DNA of 23,152 bases from Alphaproteobacteria bacterium (GTDB taxonomy: Bacteria > Pseudomonadota > Alphaproteobacteria > UBA9219), in contig JAQUUS010000003.1 of the NCBI GenBank assembly GCA_028693775.1, forward strand, positions 1 to 23,152, read 5' to 3'. Positions 1-6,771 of this stretch are shown here, one piece after another; the stretch's first letter is position 1; every line of letters starts with the position of its first letter. The translations under genes were made by a program, and so were the position numbers. The notes under the pieces were generated by a model. That model had not been told where the DNA came from. It saw only the letters and a program-made list of their open reading frames with translations, and did not search any database.

Positions 1-1
1 C

Positions 2-415
2 ATCGCGCTCCGCGCCCAAAAGAAGGAGATCATCGGCCGCCAGTTGCTCAACTCGTGGCAAAGGATGATGGATTACTGCCATATGGCCATGGCCCACGAG
101 GTGACCGAGCAGTTTCGCCTTTTGTTCCTCGACCGGCGAAATTATTTGCTGGCCGAGGAGGTTCAACAGCGCGGGACGATTGACCACACCCCCGTCTATC
201 CCCGCGAAATCGTGAAAAGAGCACTCGAAATAGGGGCCGGAGCCCTTGTTTTGGCCCATAATCACCCCAGCGGGGACACAACGCCCAGCAAAGATGACAT
301 TGCCATGACGCGGGCAATTATCGAGGCGTGCAAGCCTCTTGGGATCGTTGTGCACGATCATGTCGTCATCGGTAAGGACGGAATGACCAGTTTTAAGAAT
401 TTAGGCCTTATATAA
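2..415 (+). CDS. radC: RadC family JAB/MPN-domain protein, 5' end missing
   Basis: This is the C-terminal part of a RadC protein. The frame is open from base 2 with no stop, so the gene begins outside the window and the first TTG or ATG codons inside it are not the true start. The visible 137 residues hold the MPN/JAMM core: a Glu-rich strand region, then HNHPSGDTTPSKDD, which fits the H-x-H-x(7)-S-x(2)-D metal-binding pattern, and the usual end with HDHVVIG and a final Leu-Gly-Leu-Ile. RadC proteins were once linked to DNA repair, but the cellular role of the family is still unsettled. No T-rich terminator follows; only a 5-bp inverted repeat (438-453) lies before the next gene. The family call is secure and the function is not. 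Confidence 0.93.
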   Translation: MALRAQKKEIIGRQLLNSWQRMMDYCHMAMAHEVTEQFRLLFLDRRNYLLAEEVQQRGTIDHTPVYPREIVKRALEIGAGALVLAHNHPSGDTTPSKDDIAMTRAIIEACKPLGIVVHDHVVIGKDGMTSFKNLGLI

Positions 416-429
416 GCGTTTAAGGTCTA

Positions 430-458
430 TTGATTTACCGCGCGAAATCGCGGATTAT
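430..458 (+). promoter_or_regulatory. Possible sigma-70 promoter for the lipoprotein gene
   Basis: TTGATT (430-435) and GATTAT (453-458) are separated by 17 bases upstream of the lipoprotein start at 487. The -10 box matches the consensus at only four of six positions. A perfect 5-bp inverted repeat with a 6-base loop (CCGCG 438-442, CGCGG 449-453) fills the spacer and could be an operator. This rests on pattern matching alone. Confidence 0.25.
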
Positions 459-486
459 GGCGTGTCTTTCAGTCAAGGAGTATTTC

Positions 487-921
487 ATGCGTTATAGGTT
501 GGTTTCCGTTTCCCTCGCATGTGCAATTCTTGTTGCGGCCTGTTCGTCCACAAAAACGGGCGAGCCGTCGGCCGTCCAATTCTGGCGTCCAATCAGCGAG
601 CCCAATATTCTCATGGCAACCGATGTCTTGCAGCAAAAGCTGGAGTTTGACCTCAGCCAATGCCATTGCGGAATTTACCCCGCCAATGCCACGCGGGATA
701 ACGCCATTAAGTTCCAAACCGATAAGCAGCGTCTGGCCCAAACGGGCGTGACGATCACGCCCAACGAAGAGGGCAATTGCCGTCAGCAGCCGAGCCTCGT
801 CGTGACCGAGTGCATGCGTCATCGCGGTTGGGAGCCCACGCAGTGTTCGGGCCGCATGCCGTTGCCGAGCGGCGGATCGTTGTGCGCCAAGTACACGCCG
901 CCGACGATAGTCGAAGACTGA
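487..921 (+). CDS. Small Cys-rich secreted lipoprotein, function unknown
   Basis: This encodes 144 residues with a signal peptide (about 1-18) and a clear lipobox VAAC, so Cys19 should be lipidated and the protein anchored in the envelope. The ATG at 487 was chosen over the longer frame opening because AAGGAG (475-480) lies six bases upstream and because the signal peptide then starts directly with MRYR. The mature part has six further Cys, in the arrangement QCHC, NCR, ECM, QCS and LCA, enough for three disulfides. The motif ECMRHRGW resembles the C-terminal motif of many small proteobacterial lipoproteins. No enzyme domain is recognisable. It stands alone between radC and a convergent block, followed by a strong hairpin. 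The lipoprotein call is firm and the function unknown. Confidence 0.85.
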   Translation: MRYRLVSVSLACAILVAACSSTKTGEPSAVQFWRPISEPNILMATDVLQQKLEFDLSQCHCGIYPANATRDNAIKFQTDKQRLAQTGVTITPNEEGNCRQQPSLVVTECMRHRGWEPTQCSGRMPLPSGGSLCAKYTPPTIVED

Positions 922-946
922 TCCGGATCTCCGGTTTGTGGCTAAA

Positions 947-976
947 GACTAAAGCGCCGCATACGGCGCTTTAGTC
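947..976. terminator. Perfect 13-bp hairpin between convergent genes, likely bidirectional terminator
   Basis: The arms GACTAAAGCGCCG (947-959) and its exact reverse complement (964-976) enclose the loop CATA. It lies 25 bases after the lipoprotein stop. Its right arm contains the stop codon and last codon of the minus-strand SH3 gene (stop at 971-973), so one hairpin probably ends both transcripts. The T-tracts on either side are weak. Confidence 0.7.
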
Positions 977-1468
977 GAATATTTCTTCCGGATAAGCGCC
1001 CCAGAAATCTGTTTTGCGCAGATAGCCTTTCATTCCGTCGAACTTGACCTTGCACCAGATCCTTTCGCACGAAACGATCTGGCCGACGGCGCCTGCTTCG
1101 AGGTGCGCCAGTGTTTCCGAAAGTTCGTTGCGCTTCTTTTTGAGGCTGCACCGGGGGCTTGTCACAAGAGCGCCGCGCCGCCCCGTCAGTTCGATCCGGC
1201 TAATCCAGCCTTCTGCGCCGTCCGGGTCGCGAACGCGGCGCCAGACGTCGTATTCGGCGGTAATTTCGACGGGAAGCCCGCGCCGCGAAAAAACCCATTC
1301 AATCGGATACCGCAATCCGGGTCCCGCGCGCATATTGACCTCGTTGCTGCGCAGGGCGGCAAAGCGGGGAATGGGCAGACGCGTTGTATTGTCCGCGTCT
1401 TCCGCCGCAGCAACGGGAAAGGCCAAAAGAAAAGAGCAAACAAGCAGAGGAAGGATCGTATTTTTCAT
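971..1468 (-). CDS. Secreted SH3-domain protein
   Basis: This encodes 165 residues with a typical signal peptide (MKNTILPLLVCSFLLAFPVAAA, split as a charged start and a hydrophobic core ending at AAA near residue 22). Two SH3b-like repeats of the alphaproteobacterial SH3_4 type follow. The first (about 38-92) has the hallmark NMRAGPG, then VWRRVRDPDGAEGWI. The second (about 97-158) ends with KGYLRKTDFWG. Bacterial SH3 domains usually bind peptidoglycan or mediate protein contacts in the periplasm, and no catalytic domain is attached here. Its ATG shares the four bases ATGA with the tgt stop, so it is translated from the tgt message. Its own stop codon lies inside the downstream hairpin. The domain call is good; the precise role is unknown. 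Confidence 0.85.
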   Translation of the reverse strand: MKNTILPLLVCSFLLAFPVAAAEDADNTTRLPIPRFAALRSNEVNMRAGPGLRYPIEWVFSRRGLPVEITAEYDVWRRVRDPDGAEGWISRIELTGRRGALVTSPRCSLKKKRNELSETLAHLEAGAVGQIVSCERIWCKVKFDGMKGYLRKTDFWGAYPEEIFD

Positions 1469-2595
1469 GAAAGGGCTTCGATATCTCCCCGAGCCTGATC
1501 TTCGTAGAAGGACGCGGCAAACTGATTCAGAGTTTTTGTTTCAATGGCGGTACGCAGTCCGCGCATGAGGTCTTGATAATACTGTATGTTGTGCGTTGTG
1601 AGAAGTATGGGGCCCAACATTTCTTCGCTGCGGAATAAATGGTGCAGATAGGCGCGCGAATAGCGGGTGCACGCGAGGCACGAGCATTTTTCGTCCAGGG
1701 GCCGGTTGTCGTCCAAATGCCTTGCATTGCGCATATTGACGGTTCCTCTGCGCGTAAAGGCCTGTCCCGTTCGTCCCGACCTTGTCGGCATAACGCAGTC
1801 GAACATATCGATGCCGCGCAAAACGGAGCCGACAATGTCGTCCGGGCGACCCACGCCCATGAGATACCTTGGTTTTTCTGGCTTGAGCGCGGGGAGAGTA
1901 AAGTCCAGCGTCTCGAACATCTTTTCCTGGCCTTCGCCGACAGCCAGCCCGCCGATACCGTAGCCTTCGGGGTCGAGTGTGTTCAGTGCCGCTGCGGATT
2001 CATGGCGCAATTTCTCGAAAATGCTGCCCTGATTGATCCCGAACAAGGCATAGCCCTCGCGCGGCTCAAAAGCCTTTTTGCAGCGTTCGGCCCAGCGCAT
2101 CGACATGCGCATGGAGTCCGCCGCCTGCTCTTCGGTGGACGGAAACGGCGTGCATTCGTCGAAACACATGGTGATATCGCTATCGAGCAGGTTCTGGATC
2201 TGCATCGAGCGTTCGGGCGTCAGTTCATGGGGGCTCCCGTCAAGGTGAGAGCGAAACGTCACGCCGTTTTCGTTAATTGTGCGCAGCTTGGCCAGCGACA
2301 TAACCTGAAACCCGCCGGAGTCCGTCACAATGGGGCCGGGCCAGTCCATAAGCTTGTGCAGGCCGCCAAGGCGCGCAACGCGTTCCGCCGTGGGCCGCAG
2401 CATGAGGTGATAGGTATTGCAAATAGCCAGTTCGACTCCGCACGCCCTCACATTGTCGGGCAGCATGGCCTTGACGGTGGCCGCCGTGGCCGTGGCCATG
2501 AAGGTCGGCGTTTCGAAGGTTCCGTGAGCGGTGGTCACGCGTCCGCGCCGCGCTGCGCCATCGGTCGAAAAAATGTCGAAAGAAAATTTTGTCAT
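1465..2595 (-). CDS. tgt: tRNA-guanine transglycosylase
   Basis: This 376-residue enzyme exchanges guanine-34 of GUN-anticodon tRNAs (Asp, Asn, His, Tyr) for preQ1, the committed step of queuosine formation on tRNA. Asp92 in TDSGGFQ is the general base and Asp266 in MFDCVMPTRSGR is the nucleophile. The zinc site is formed by Cys304, Cys306 and Cys309 (CSCLAC) and His335 in LLTTHN. The length is normal for bacterial Tgt. The start overlaps the queA stop by four bases (ATGA), and the SH3 gene start overlaps its own stop in the same way, giving a tightly coupled operon. No residue appears to be missing and the identification is certain. Confidence 0.98.
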   Translation of the reverse strand: MTKFSFDIFSTDGAARRGRVTTAHGTFETPTFMATATAATVKAMLPDNVRACGVELAICNTYHLMLRPTAERVARLGGLHKLMDWPGPIVTDSGGFQVMSLAKLRTINENGVTFRSHLDGSPHELTPERSMQIQNLLDSDITMCFDECTPFPSTEEQAADSMRMSMRWAERCKKAFEPREGYALFGINQGSIFEKLRHESAAALNTLDPEGYGIGGLAVGEGQEKMFETLDFTLPALKPEKPRYLMGVGRPDDIVGSVLRGIDMFDCVMPTRSGRTGQAFTRRGTVNMRNARHLDDNRPLDEKCSCLACTRYSRAYLHHLFRSEEMLGPILLTTHNIQYYQDLMRGLRTAIETKTLNQFAASFYEDQARGDIEALS

Positions 2596-3638
2596 GTTTT
2601 TTCCAATAAACAGGCGTCTCCATAGGAATAGAAACGGTAGTTGTTTTCAATGGCATGGGCATAAGCCTTGCGCATTGTCTCCATACCCATAAAAGCGCAA
2701 ACGAGCATAAAAAGGGTCGATTGGGGCAGGTGGAAGTTTGTCAAAAGGGCATCCACGGCGCGAAACCGGTATCCGGGCGTAATAAAAATATCCGTCTCGC
2801 GAGACATGGGCCGGACCGCGCCTTGTTCGTCGGCAGCGCTTTCGAGCGTGCGCAGGCTGGTCGTGCCGACGGCGACAATGCGCCGCCCTTCTTTTTTTGC
2901 TTTGTTGATTTCGTCAGCAACGGGCTGAGAAATCTCTCCCCATTCCGAATGCATGATGTGATCCTTGACCTTCTCGGCCTTGACCGGAAGGAACGTTCCG
3001 GCTCCAACATGAAGCGTGACCATCGTATGACGAACGTCCATCGCCTCGAGCGCGGCCAAAAGTTCCGGCGTAAAATGCAGTCCTGCGGTGGGCGCAGCAA
3101 CGGCGCCGTCGCGCGCAGCATAAATTGTCTGATAGCGCTCCAGATCGGATTTTGCTTCGCCTTCGCCGCGTTTGATATAGGGCGGAAGAGGCGGCTCTCC
3201 GTGCGCGCGAAGCAAGGGGATCAGCTCGTTATGCTGCACATTGAAGCGCAGCAAAATCTCTCCGCCTTCGCGCTTTTCAAGGATTGTTGCGCAAAAATTT
3301 AGCGCGATATCGACGACGTTGCCAACGCGCAGCCGTTTTCCGGGGCGCGCAAAAGCCGTCCATGTGTTTTGACCTGGATCAACCAATTTGTGCAGCAAAA
3401 GTTCGATGCGAACGTCGCCGCGCCTGCCGAAAACGCGCGCCGGTATCACGCGCGTATTGTTCATAACCAGAAGATCTCCGGGCTTCAAAATCCGGGGCAG
3501 GTCCAGAATGCGGCAATCCGAAAGTCGTTCGGGCCCGATGCGCAACAAGCGAGCATGGTCGCGAGGTTCGCAGGCGGTTTGGGCAATGCGGTCTAGGGGG
3601 AGTTCAAAATCGAAATCGGCCGTTCTCAGATCGAGCAT
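2592..3638 (-). CDS. queA: S-adenosylmethionine:tRNA ribosyltransferase-isomerase
   Basis: QueA transfers and isomerises the ribosyl group of S-adenosylmethionine onto preQ1-modified tRNA to give epoxyqueuosine, directly after the Tgt step. The protein is 348 residues from the ATG at 3638. The frame stays open a further 41 codons upstream, but that part lies inside the sugar-phosphate mutase gene and does not look like QueA, whose family starts with a short leader such as MLDLRTADFDFELP. Family signatures are NNTRVIPARVFG, AAPTAGLHFTPELL, VGAGTFLPV and TNFHLPQSTLFMLVCAF. The start lies 13 bases inside the 3' end of the preceding gene, with AGGA about six bases ahead of it. A perfect inverted repeat sits just upstream (3649-3676). 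Identification is certain. Confidence 0.97.
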   Translation of the reverse strand: MLDLRTADFDFELPLDRIAQTACEPRDHARLLRIGPERLSDCRILDLPRILKPGDLLVMNNTRVIPARVFGRRGDVRIELLLHKLVDPGQNTWTAFARPGKRLRVGNVVDIALNFCATILEKREGGEILLRFNVQHNELIPLLRAHGEPPLPPYIKRGEGEAKSDLERYQTIYAARDGAVAAPTAGLHFTPELLAALEAMDVRHTMVTLHVGAGTFLPVKAEKVKDHIMHSEWGEISQPVADEINKAKKEGRRIVAVGTTSLRTLESAADEQGAVRPMSRETDIFITPGYRFRAVDALLTNFHLPQSTLFMLVCAFMGMETMRKAYAHAIENNYRFYSYGDACLLEKT

Positions 3639-5014
3639 TTCAATCCTGAAGCTTTTAATTGGTCGATTAAAAGCTTCTTGAGCCTTTCCAAGCCTTCGGC
3701 TGTCTTGGATTCTGCGCGTGCGACCAAAACGGCCTGCGTATTCGAGGCGCGCAACAGCCACCAGCCGTCCTCGGTCAAAACGCGAACGCCGTCGGTATCG
3801 TTGACCTTGGCTTCGGCCTTCATGAGGCGGGCCTTGACCTCGTCAACGATGACGAATTTGCGTGCTTCGTCAACGGGGAAGCGAAGTTCGGGGGTGTTGA
3901 TCGTCTGGGGCAGGCTGTCGCGCCATGCGGCGAGGGATTTCCCCGAAGTGCTCAGGAGCGAAACAAGCCTGACGGCGGAATAGATGGCGTCGTCGTAGCC
4001 GTAGTATTTGTCGCCGAAAAAGATATGGCCGCTCATTTCGCCTGCGAGGGGCGAACGCGTCTGAGCCATCTTGGCCTTGATAAGGGAGTGACCCGTTTTG
4101 CTCATCACAGGACGCCCGCCGAGTTCCGCGATTTTATCGAAAAGAACCTGCGAAGCCTTGACGTCGGCAATGATCGTCGCGCCCGGCATGTTTTGGAGAA
4201 CTTCATGCGCATAGATGGCCAGCAACTGGTCTCCGGCAATGATGCGGCCCATGCTGTCGACGGCGCCGATGCGATCCGCATCGCCGTCGAACGCAATGCC
4301 CAGATCGGCGTTTTGTTCTTTTACGGCCTTTTGGAGATCGATCAAATTATGGGGTTCGGTCGGATCCGGGTGATGATTGGGGAATGTCCCGTCCACTTCT
4401 GCAAACAGAACCGTGTGACGTCCCTGAAGCGTCTGAGTGAGGCGTGTAACGATGTCGGCGGCTGCGCCGTTTCCGCAATCCCAAACGACGTTGAGAGGAA
4501 CCTTTCCTTCATAATCCTGCAACAAACGGGAGATGTAGGCCTCCGAAACGTCCGTTGTCGAAACGGAGCCTCTGTCGGCGATAAAATCCGTTGCCGTCAC
4601 CATACCGGCAAGATCCTTGATCGCTTCGCCATAAACGGGCCCGCCGCCCGGAAGGTGCTTGGCCAGAAGCATTTTAAATCCGTTTTGATCGGGAGGATTG
4701 TGAGACCCCGTGACCATGATCCCGGCGTCGGCGCTCAGATAATTGGCGGCGAAATAAAGCATAGGTGTCGGACCGAGCCCGATGCGCACGACAATAATGC
4801 CGGTCGAAACGAGACCCTGAACCAGGGCGGCTTCGAGCATGGGCGAATGGGTCCGTCCGTCGTATCCGACGACGACCCGCTTTCCTCCGGCGCGAATGAC
4901 CTTCGTGCCGAACGCGGAGCCGAGAGCAAGAGCGTCGACCTCGTTCAGATTTTTTCCGACAGTGCCGCGGATATCGTATTCGCGAACGATGGTGGGGTCG
5001 AAAGAATGTGACAT
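3626..5014 (-). CDS. Phosphomannomutase/phosphoglucomutase (alpha-D-phosphohexomutase)
   Basis: This 462-residue cytosolic enzyme interconverts hexose 1- and 6-phosphates for exopolysaccharide, LPS or nucleotide-sugar supply. All four active-site loops are visible: the phosphoserine loop TGSHNPP (Ser104), the metal loop DGDADR (243-248), the sugar-specificity loop GEMSGH (325-330) and the phosphate-binding loop RASNTQ (422-427). The GEMSGH loop is typical of dual-specificity PMM/PGM of the AlgC/ManB class, so substrate preference cannot be fixed further. AGAGGT five bases before the ATG is a good ribosome site. The gene leads the block that continues into queA and tgt, with a 13-base overlap into queA, although its function is not tied to queuosine. 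Two inverted repeats lie between it and ctpA. Confidence 0.93.
   Translation of the reverse strand: MSHSFDPTIVREYDIRGTVGKNLNEVDALALGSAFGTKVIRAGGKRVVVGYDGRTHSPMLEAALVQGLVSTGIIVVRIGLGPTPMLYFAANYLSADAGIMVTGSHNPPDQNGFKMLLAKHLPGGGPVYGEAIKDLAGMVTATDFIADRGSVSTTDVSEAYISRLLQDYEGKVPLNVVWDCGNGAAADIVTRLTQTLQGRHTVLFAEVDGTFPNHHPDPTEPHNLIDLQKAVKEQNADLGIAFDGDADRIGAVDSMGRIIAGDQLLAIYAHEVLQNMPGATIIADVKASQVLFDKIAELGGRPVMSKTGHSLIKAKMAQTRSPLAGEMSGHIFFGDKYYGYDDAIYSAVRLVSLLSTSGKSLAAWRDSLPQTINTPELRFPVDEARKFVIVDEVKARLMKAEAKVNDTDGVRVLTEDGWWLLRASNTQAVLVARAESKTAEGLERLKKLLIDQLKASGLKCSI
3649..3676 (-). repeat. Perfect 11-bp inverted repeat at the mutase-queA junction
   Basis: AAGCTTTTAAT (3649-3659) and ATTAAAAGCTT (3666-3676) are exact reverse complements around the six-base loop TGGTCG. 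The repeat lies within the last codons of the mutase gene, 11 bases before the queA ATG and directly ahead of its ribosome site. It is AT-rich and not followed by a T-tract, so it looks more like an mRNA structure at a gene junction than a terminator. Confidence 0.6.
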
Positions 5015-5028
5015 GGCTACCTCTTGTG

Positions 5029-5052
5029 AAAAAAGCGCCCTTTAATAAAGGG
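5029..5052 (-). terminator. Possible second ctpA terminator or operator
   Basis: CCCTTTA (5038-5044) and TAAAGGG (5046-5052) form a 15-base near-perfect palindrome. On the minus strand it is followed after three bases by six T residues (complement of 5029-5034). This resembles a rho-independent terminator, but the stem must open to leave a loop. It lies only 24 bases before the mutase start, so it may instead be an operator or part of the 5' leader. Confidence 0.35.
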
Positions 5053-5090
5053 GTTTGTACCGTTTGCCTAGGCATAAAACGGGAAACGTC

Positions 5091-5127
5091 AGGATTACGT
5101 CTTTTCCATGAAAAAGACGTTAATCCT
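5091..5127 (-). terminator. Long hairpin downstream of ctpA
   Basis: AGGATTACGTCTTTT (5091-5105) pairs with 5112-5127 as a 15-bp stem with one bulged T, around a six-base loop. It begins 14 bases after the ctpA stop in the direction of ctpA transcription. No T-run follows the stem, so it may act as a 3' stabilising structure or an intrinsic terminator of weak form. Confidence 0.5.
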
Positions 5128-5141
5128 ATATAAATGAAGGG

Positions 5142-6569
5142 TTACTTCCCCTTGTCGGCTTCTGCCGTCCGGGCTTCGTATAAATGAATACCCCGGATCA
5201 GGTCAAGGGCCCGCGCCAGCTGATAGTCAAATGGACCATCCTTTTTTCCCTTGGCGTTTTTGGAGCTCTTGCTCTTGGCTTTTTGCTTTTCAGCCTGTTC
5301 GATCTGGGCGGCGGTTTCGTCGTCTTCCAAATCGTCCAAGTTTTCCAGAGACTTATCTCCGTCCTTGGAGTTTTCGTTCTGGAGAGCGCCCTTCAGATCG
5401 GCTTCATGAATGCCGGGCCCCAAAGCCAGTTTTTCGAGCTTGGCCTGTTGAACGACGATATCCGGTTCAATGCCCAAAGCCTGAATGGAACGGCCCGAGG
5501 GGGTATAGTAGCGCGCGGTGGTGAGACGCATGGCGCCGCCGCCCGAAACGGGAATGATGGTCTGAACGGAGCCTTTGCCGAAGCTCTTTGTCCCGACCAG
5601 AATTGCGCGTTTATGATCTTGCAAAGCGCCCGCGACGATTTCCGAAGCGGAAGCTGAGCCGTTGTTGATGAGGATGGCGATGGGCTTCCCATGGCCTTTG
5701 TCGCCGCCCTTGGCGGCAAGCACCTGATCGTCTTCCTTGTGGCGTCCGCGCGTCGAAACGACGTCTTTCCCGGAGTCAAGGAACGTACTTGCGACCGAAA
5801 CGGCCTCGTCGAGAAGGCCGCCGGGATTGTTGCGCAAATCGATAACATATCCGATCAGCTTAGAGCCGAGTTTTTTATCGGCCTCGTTGAGCGCCTTGTT
5901 GAGGCCCACCTGCGTTTGTTCGTTGAAGGTGCTGATGCGAATGTAGGCGACGTCATCCTTGGCTTCCCACCTGACGGATTGCACGCGAATGATCGCGCGC
6001 GTCAGCGTGAGGTCGAAGGGACGTTCCGACAGGCTGCCTCTGCGAATGGTGAGGACAACCTTGGTGCCGGGCGTGCCGCGCATGTGGTCGACAGCCTCGT
6101 TCATCGTATAGTCGGTAACGGGCTTCGAGTTGATGTGGGTAACGTAATCGTTGGGCTGCATGCCTGCGCGTGCGGCGGGCGTGTCGTCGATGGGCGAAAC
6201 GACTTTGATGATGCCGTTTTCCATGGTGATTTCGATGCCCAATCCCCCGAATTCGCCGTGGGTCTGGGTTTGCATGTCCTGAAAGCTCTTCTTGTCGAGA
6301 TAGCTCGAATGCGGATCGAGCGACGAGAGCATGCCGTTCAGAGCGTTTTCGATAAGCTTGCTGTCCGGAACGGGATCGACATAGTCGGCGCGAATGCGCT
6401 CAAGAACATCCGAAAACAGGGTCAGCTGTTTGAAGGTGTCTGCGGAACTTTCTGCGGTTTTAGGGTCGTCCTTGGAGGCGTCCGGCGCATTTTTCGCGAA
6501 GAGGGGCGACGAAGCAAGCGCCGCGGATATGGCTAAAACAGCAAAAAAGCGAAATAGATTCTTCGGCAT
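5142..6569 (-). CDS. ctpA: Carboxy-terminal processing serine protease, S41 family
   Basis: This is a 475-residue periplasmic or membrane-associated protease that trims C-termini of envelope proteins and acts on murein-hydrolase networks in other bacteria. It has a signal peptide (residues 1-25, ending LFA), a PDZ domain (about 105-185) and the S41 catalytic domain with Ser307 in NNGSASASEI and Lys332 in SFGKGSVQT. A Lys/Ser-rich, acidic-then-basic linker fills the region of about 395-450. An in-frame TTG four codons upstream also opens the frame, but I chose the ATG at 6569 because it begins the signal peptide cleanly. It is divergent from the rseP-like gene over a 202-base interval. In many proteobacteria ctpA sits with an M23 murein peptidase gene; none is present here. 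Confidence 0.95.
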   Translation of the reverse strand: MPKNLFRFFAVLAISAALASSPLFAKNAPDASKDDPKTAESSADTFKQLTLFSDVLERIRADYVDPVPDSKLIENALNGMLSSLDPHSSYLDKKSFQDMQTQTHGEFGGLGIEITMENGIIKVVSPIDDTPAARAGMQPNDYVTHINSKPVTDYTMNEAVDHMRGTPGTKVVLTIRRGSLSERPFDLTLTRAIIRVQSVRWEAKDDVAYIRISTFNEQTQVGLNKALNEADKKLGSKLIGYVIDLRNNPGGLLDEAVSVASTFLDSGKDVVSTRGRHKEDDQVLAAKGGDKGHGKPIAILINNGSASASEIVAGALQDHKRAILVGTKSFGKGSVQTIIPVSGGGAMRLTTARYYTPSGRSIQALGIEPDIVVQQAKLEKLALGPGIHEADLKGALQNENSKDGDKSLENLDDLEDDETAAQIEQAEKQKAKSKSSKNAKGKKDGPFDYQLARALDLIRGIHLYEARTAEADKGK

Positions 6570-6605
6570 AGAAGATCCCAATGAGAAAACACGAGGAAGG
6601 AGCGC

Positions 6606-6634
6606 AGTTTACGAACAGAGCTCTATAAGCACAA
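6606..6634 (-). promoter_or_regulatory. Possible ctpA promoter
   Basis: Read on the minus strand, TTGTGC (6634-6629) and TAAACT (6611-6606) are 17 bases apart. They would place the transcript start near 6599, about 30 bases before the ctpA ATG. This is consensus matching only. Confidence 0.33.
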
Positions 6635-6702
6635 GCAAAAGATGGTTAGCGGGGCGGCGTCGGGCGGAATGCGGCAAAACTGTGGTTTTGAGCCGGGTTT
6701 GC

Positions 6703-6732
6703 TTGCGAAAGGTGCGAAAAAACGCTTATGAT
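6703..6732 (+). promoter_or_regulatory. Possible promoter of the rseP-like gene
   Basis: TTGCGA (6703-6708) and TATGAT (6727-6732) are 18 bases apart (17 if the -10 box is read as TTATGA). The start would fall near 6739, about 33 bases before the ATG at 6772. A bulged inverted repeat (6672-6696, core CAAAAC-TGTG-GTTTTG) lies just upstream of the -35 box and could bind a regulator. Confidence 0.42.
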
Positions 6733-6771
6733 GGCCTGGCTTTTTTGCCACCGGGGACGAAACAAAATCAT

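Noticed and set aside
1639..2625. A 328-codon plus-strand frame opposite tgt
   Set aside because: tgt is complete with all zinc and catalytic residues on the other strand; the mirror product shows no family features.
3655..3670. A CtrA-like TTAA-TTAA pair at the mutase-queA junction
   Set aside because: The spacing is eight bases instead of seven and the site is inside coding sequence, better explained by the inverted repeat.
4025..5011. A 328-codon plus-strand frame opposite the sugar-phosphate mutase
   Set aside because: It is explained by the codon bias of the intact mutase; no ribosome site or domain is seen.
5691..6536. A 281-codon plus-strand frame opposite ctpA
   Set aside because: ctpA is intact with its protease motifs; the mirror frame is low in conserved features.
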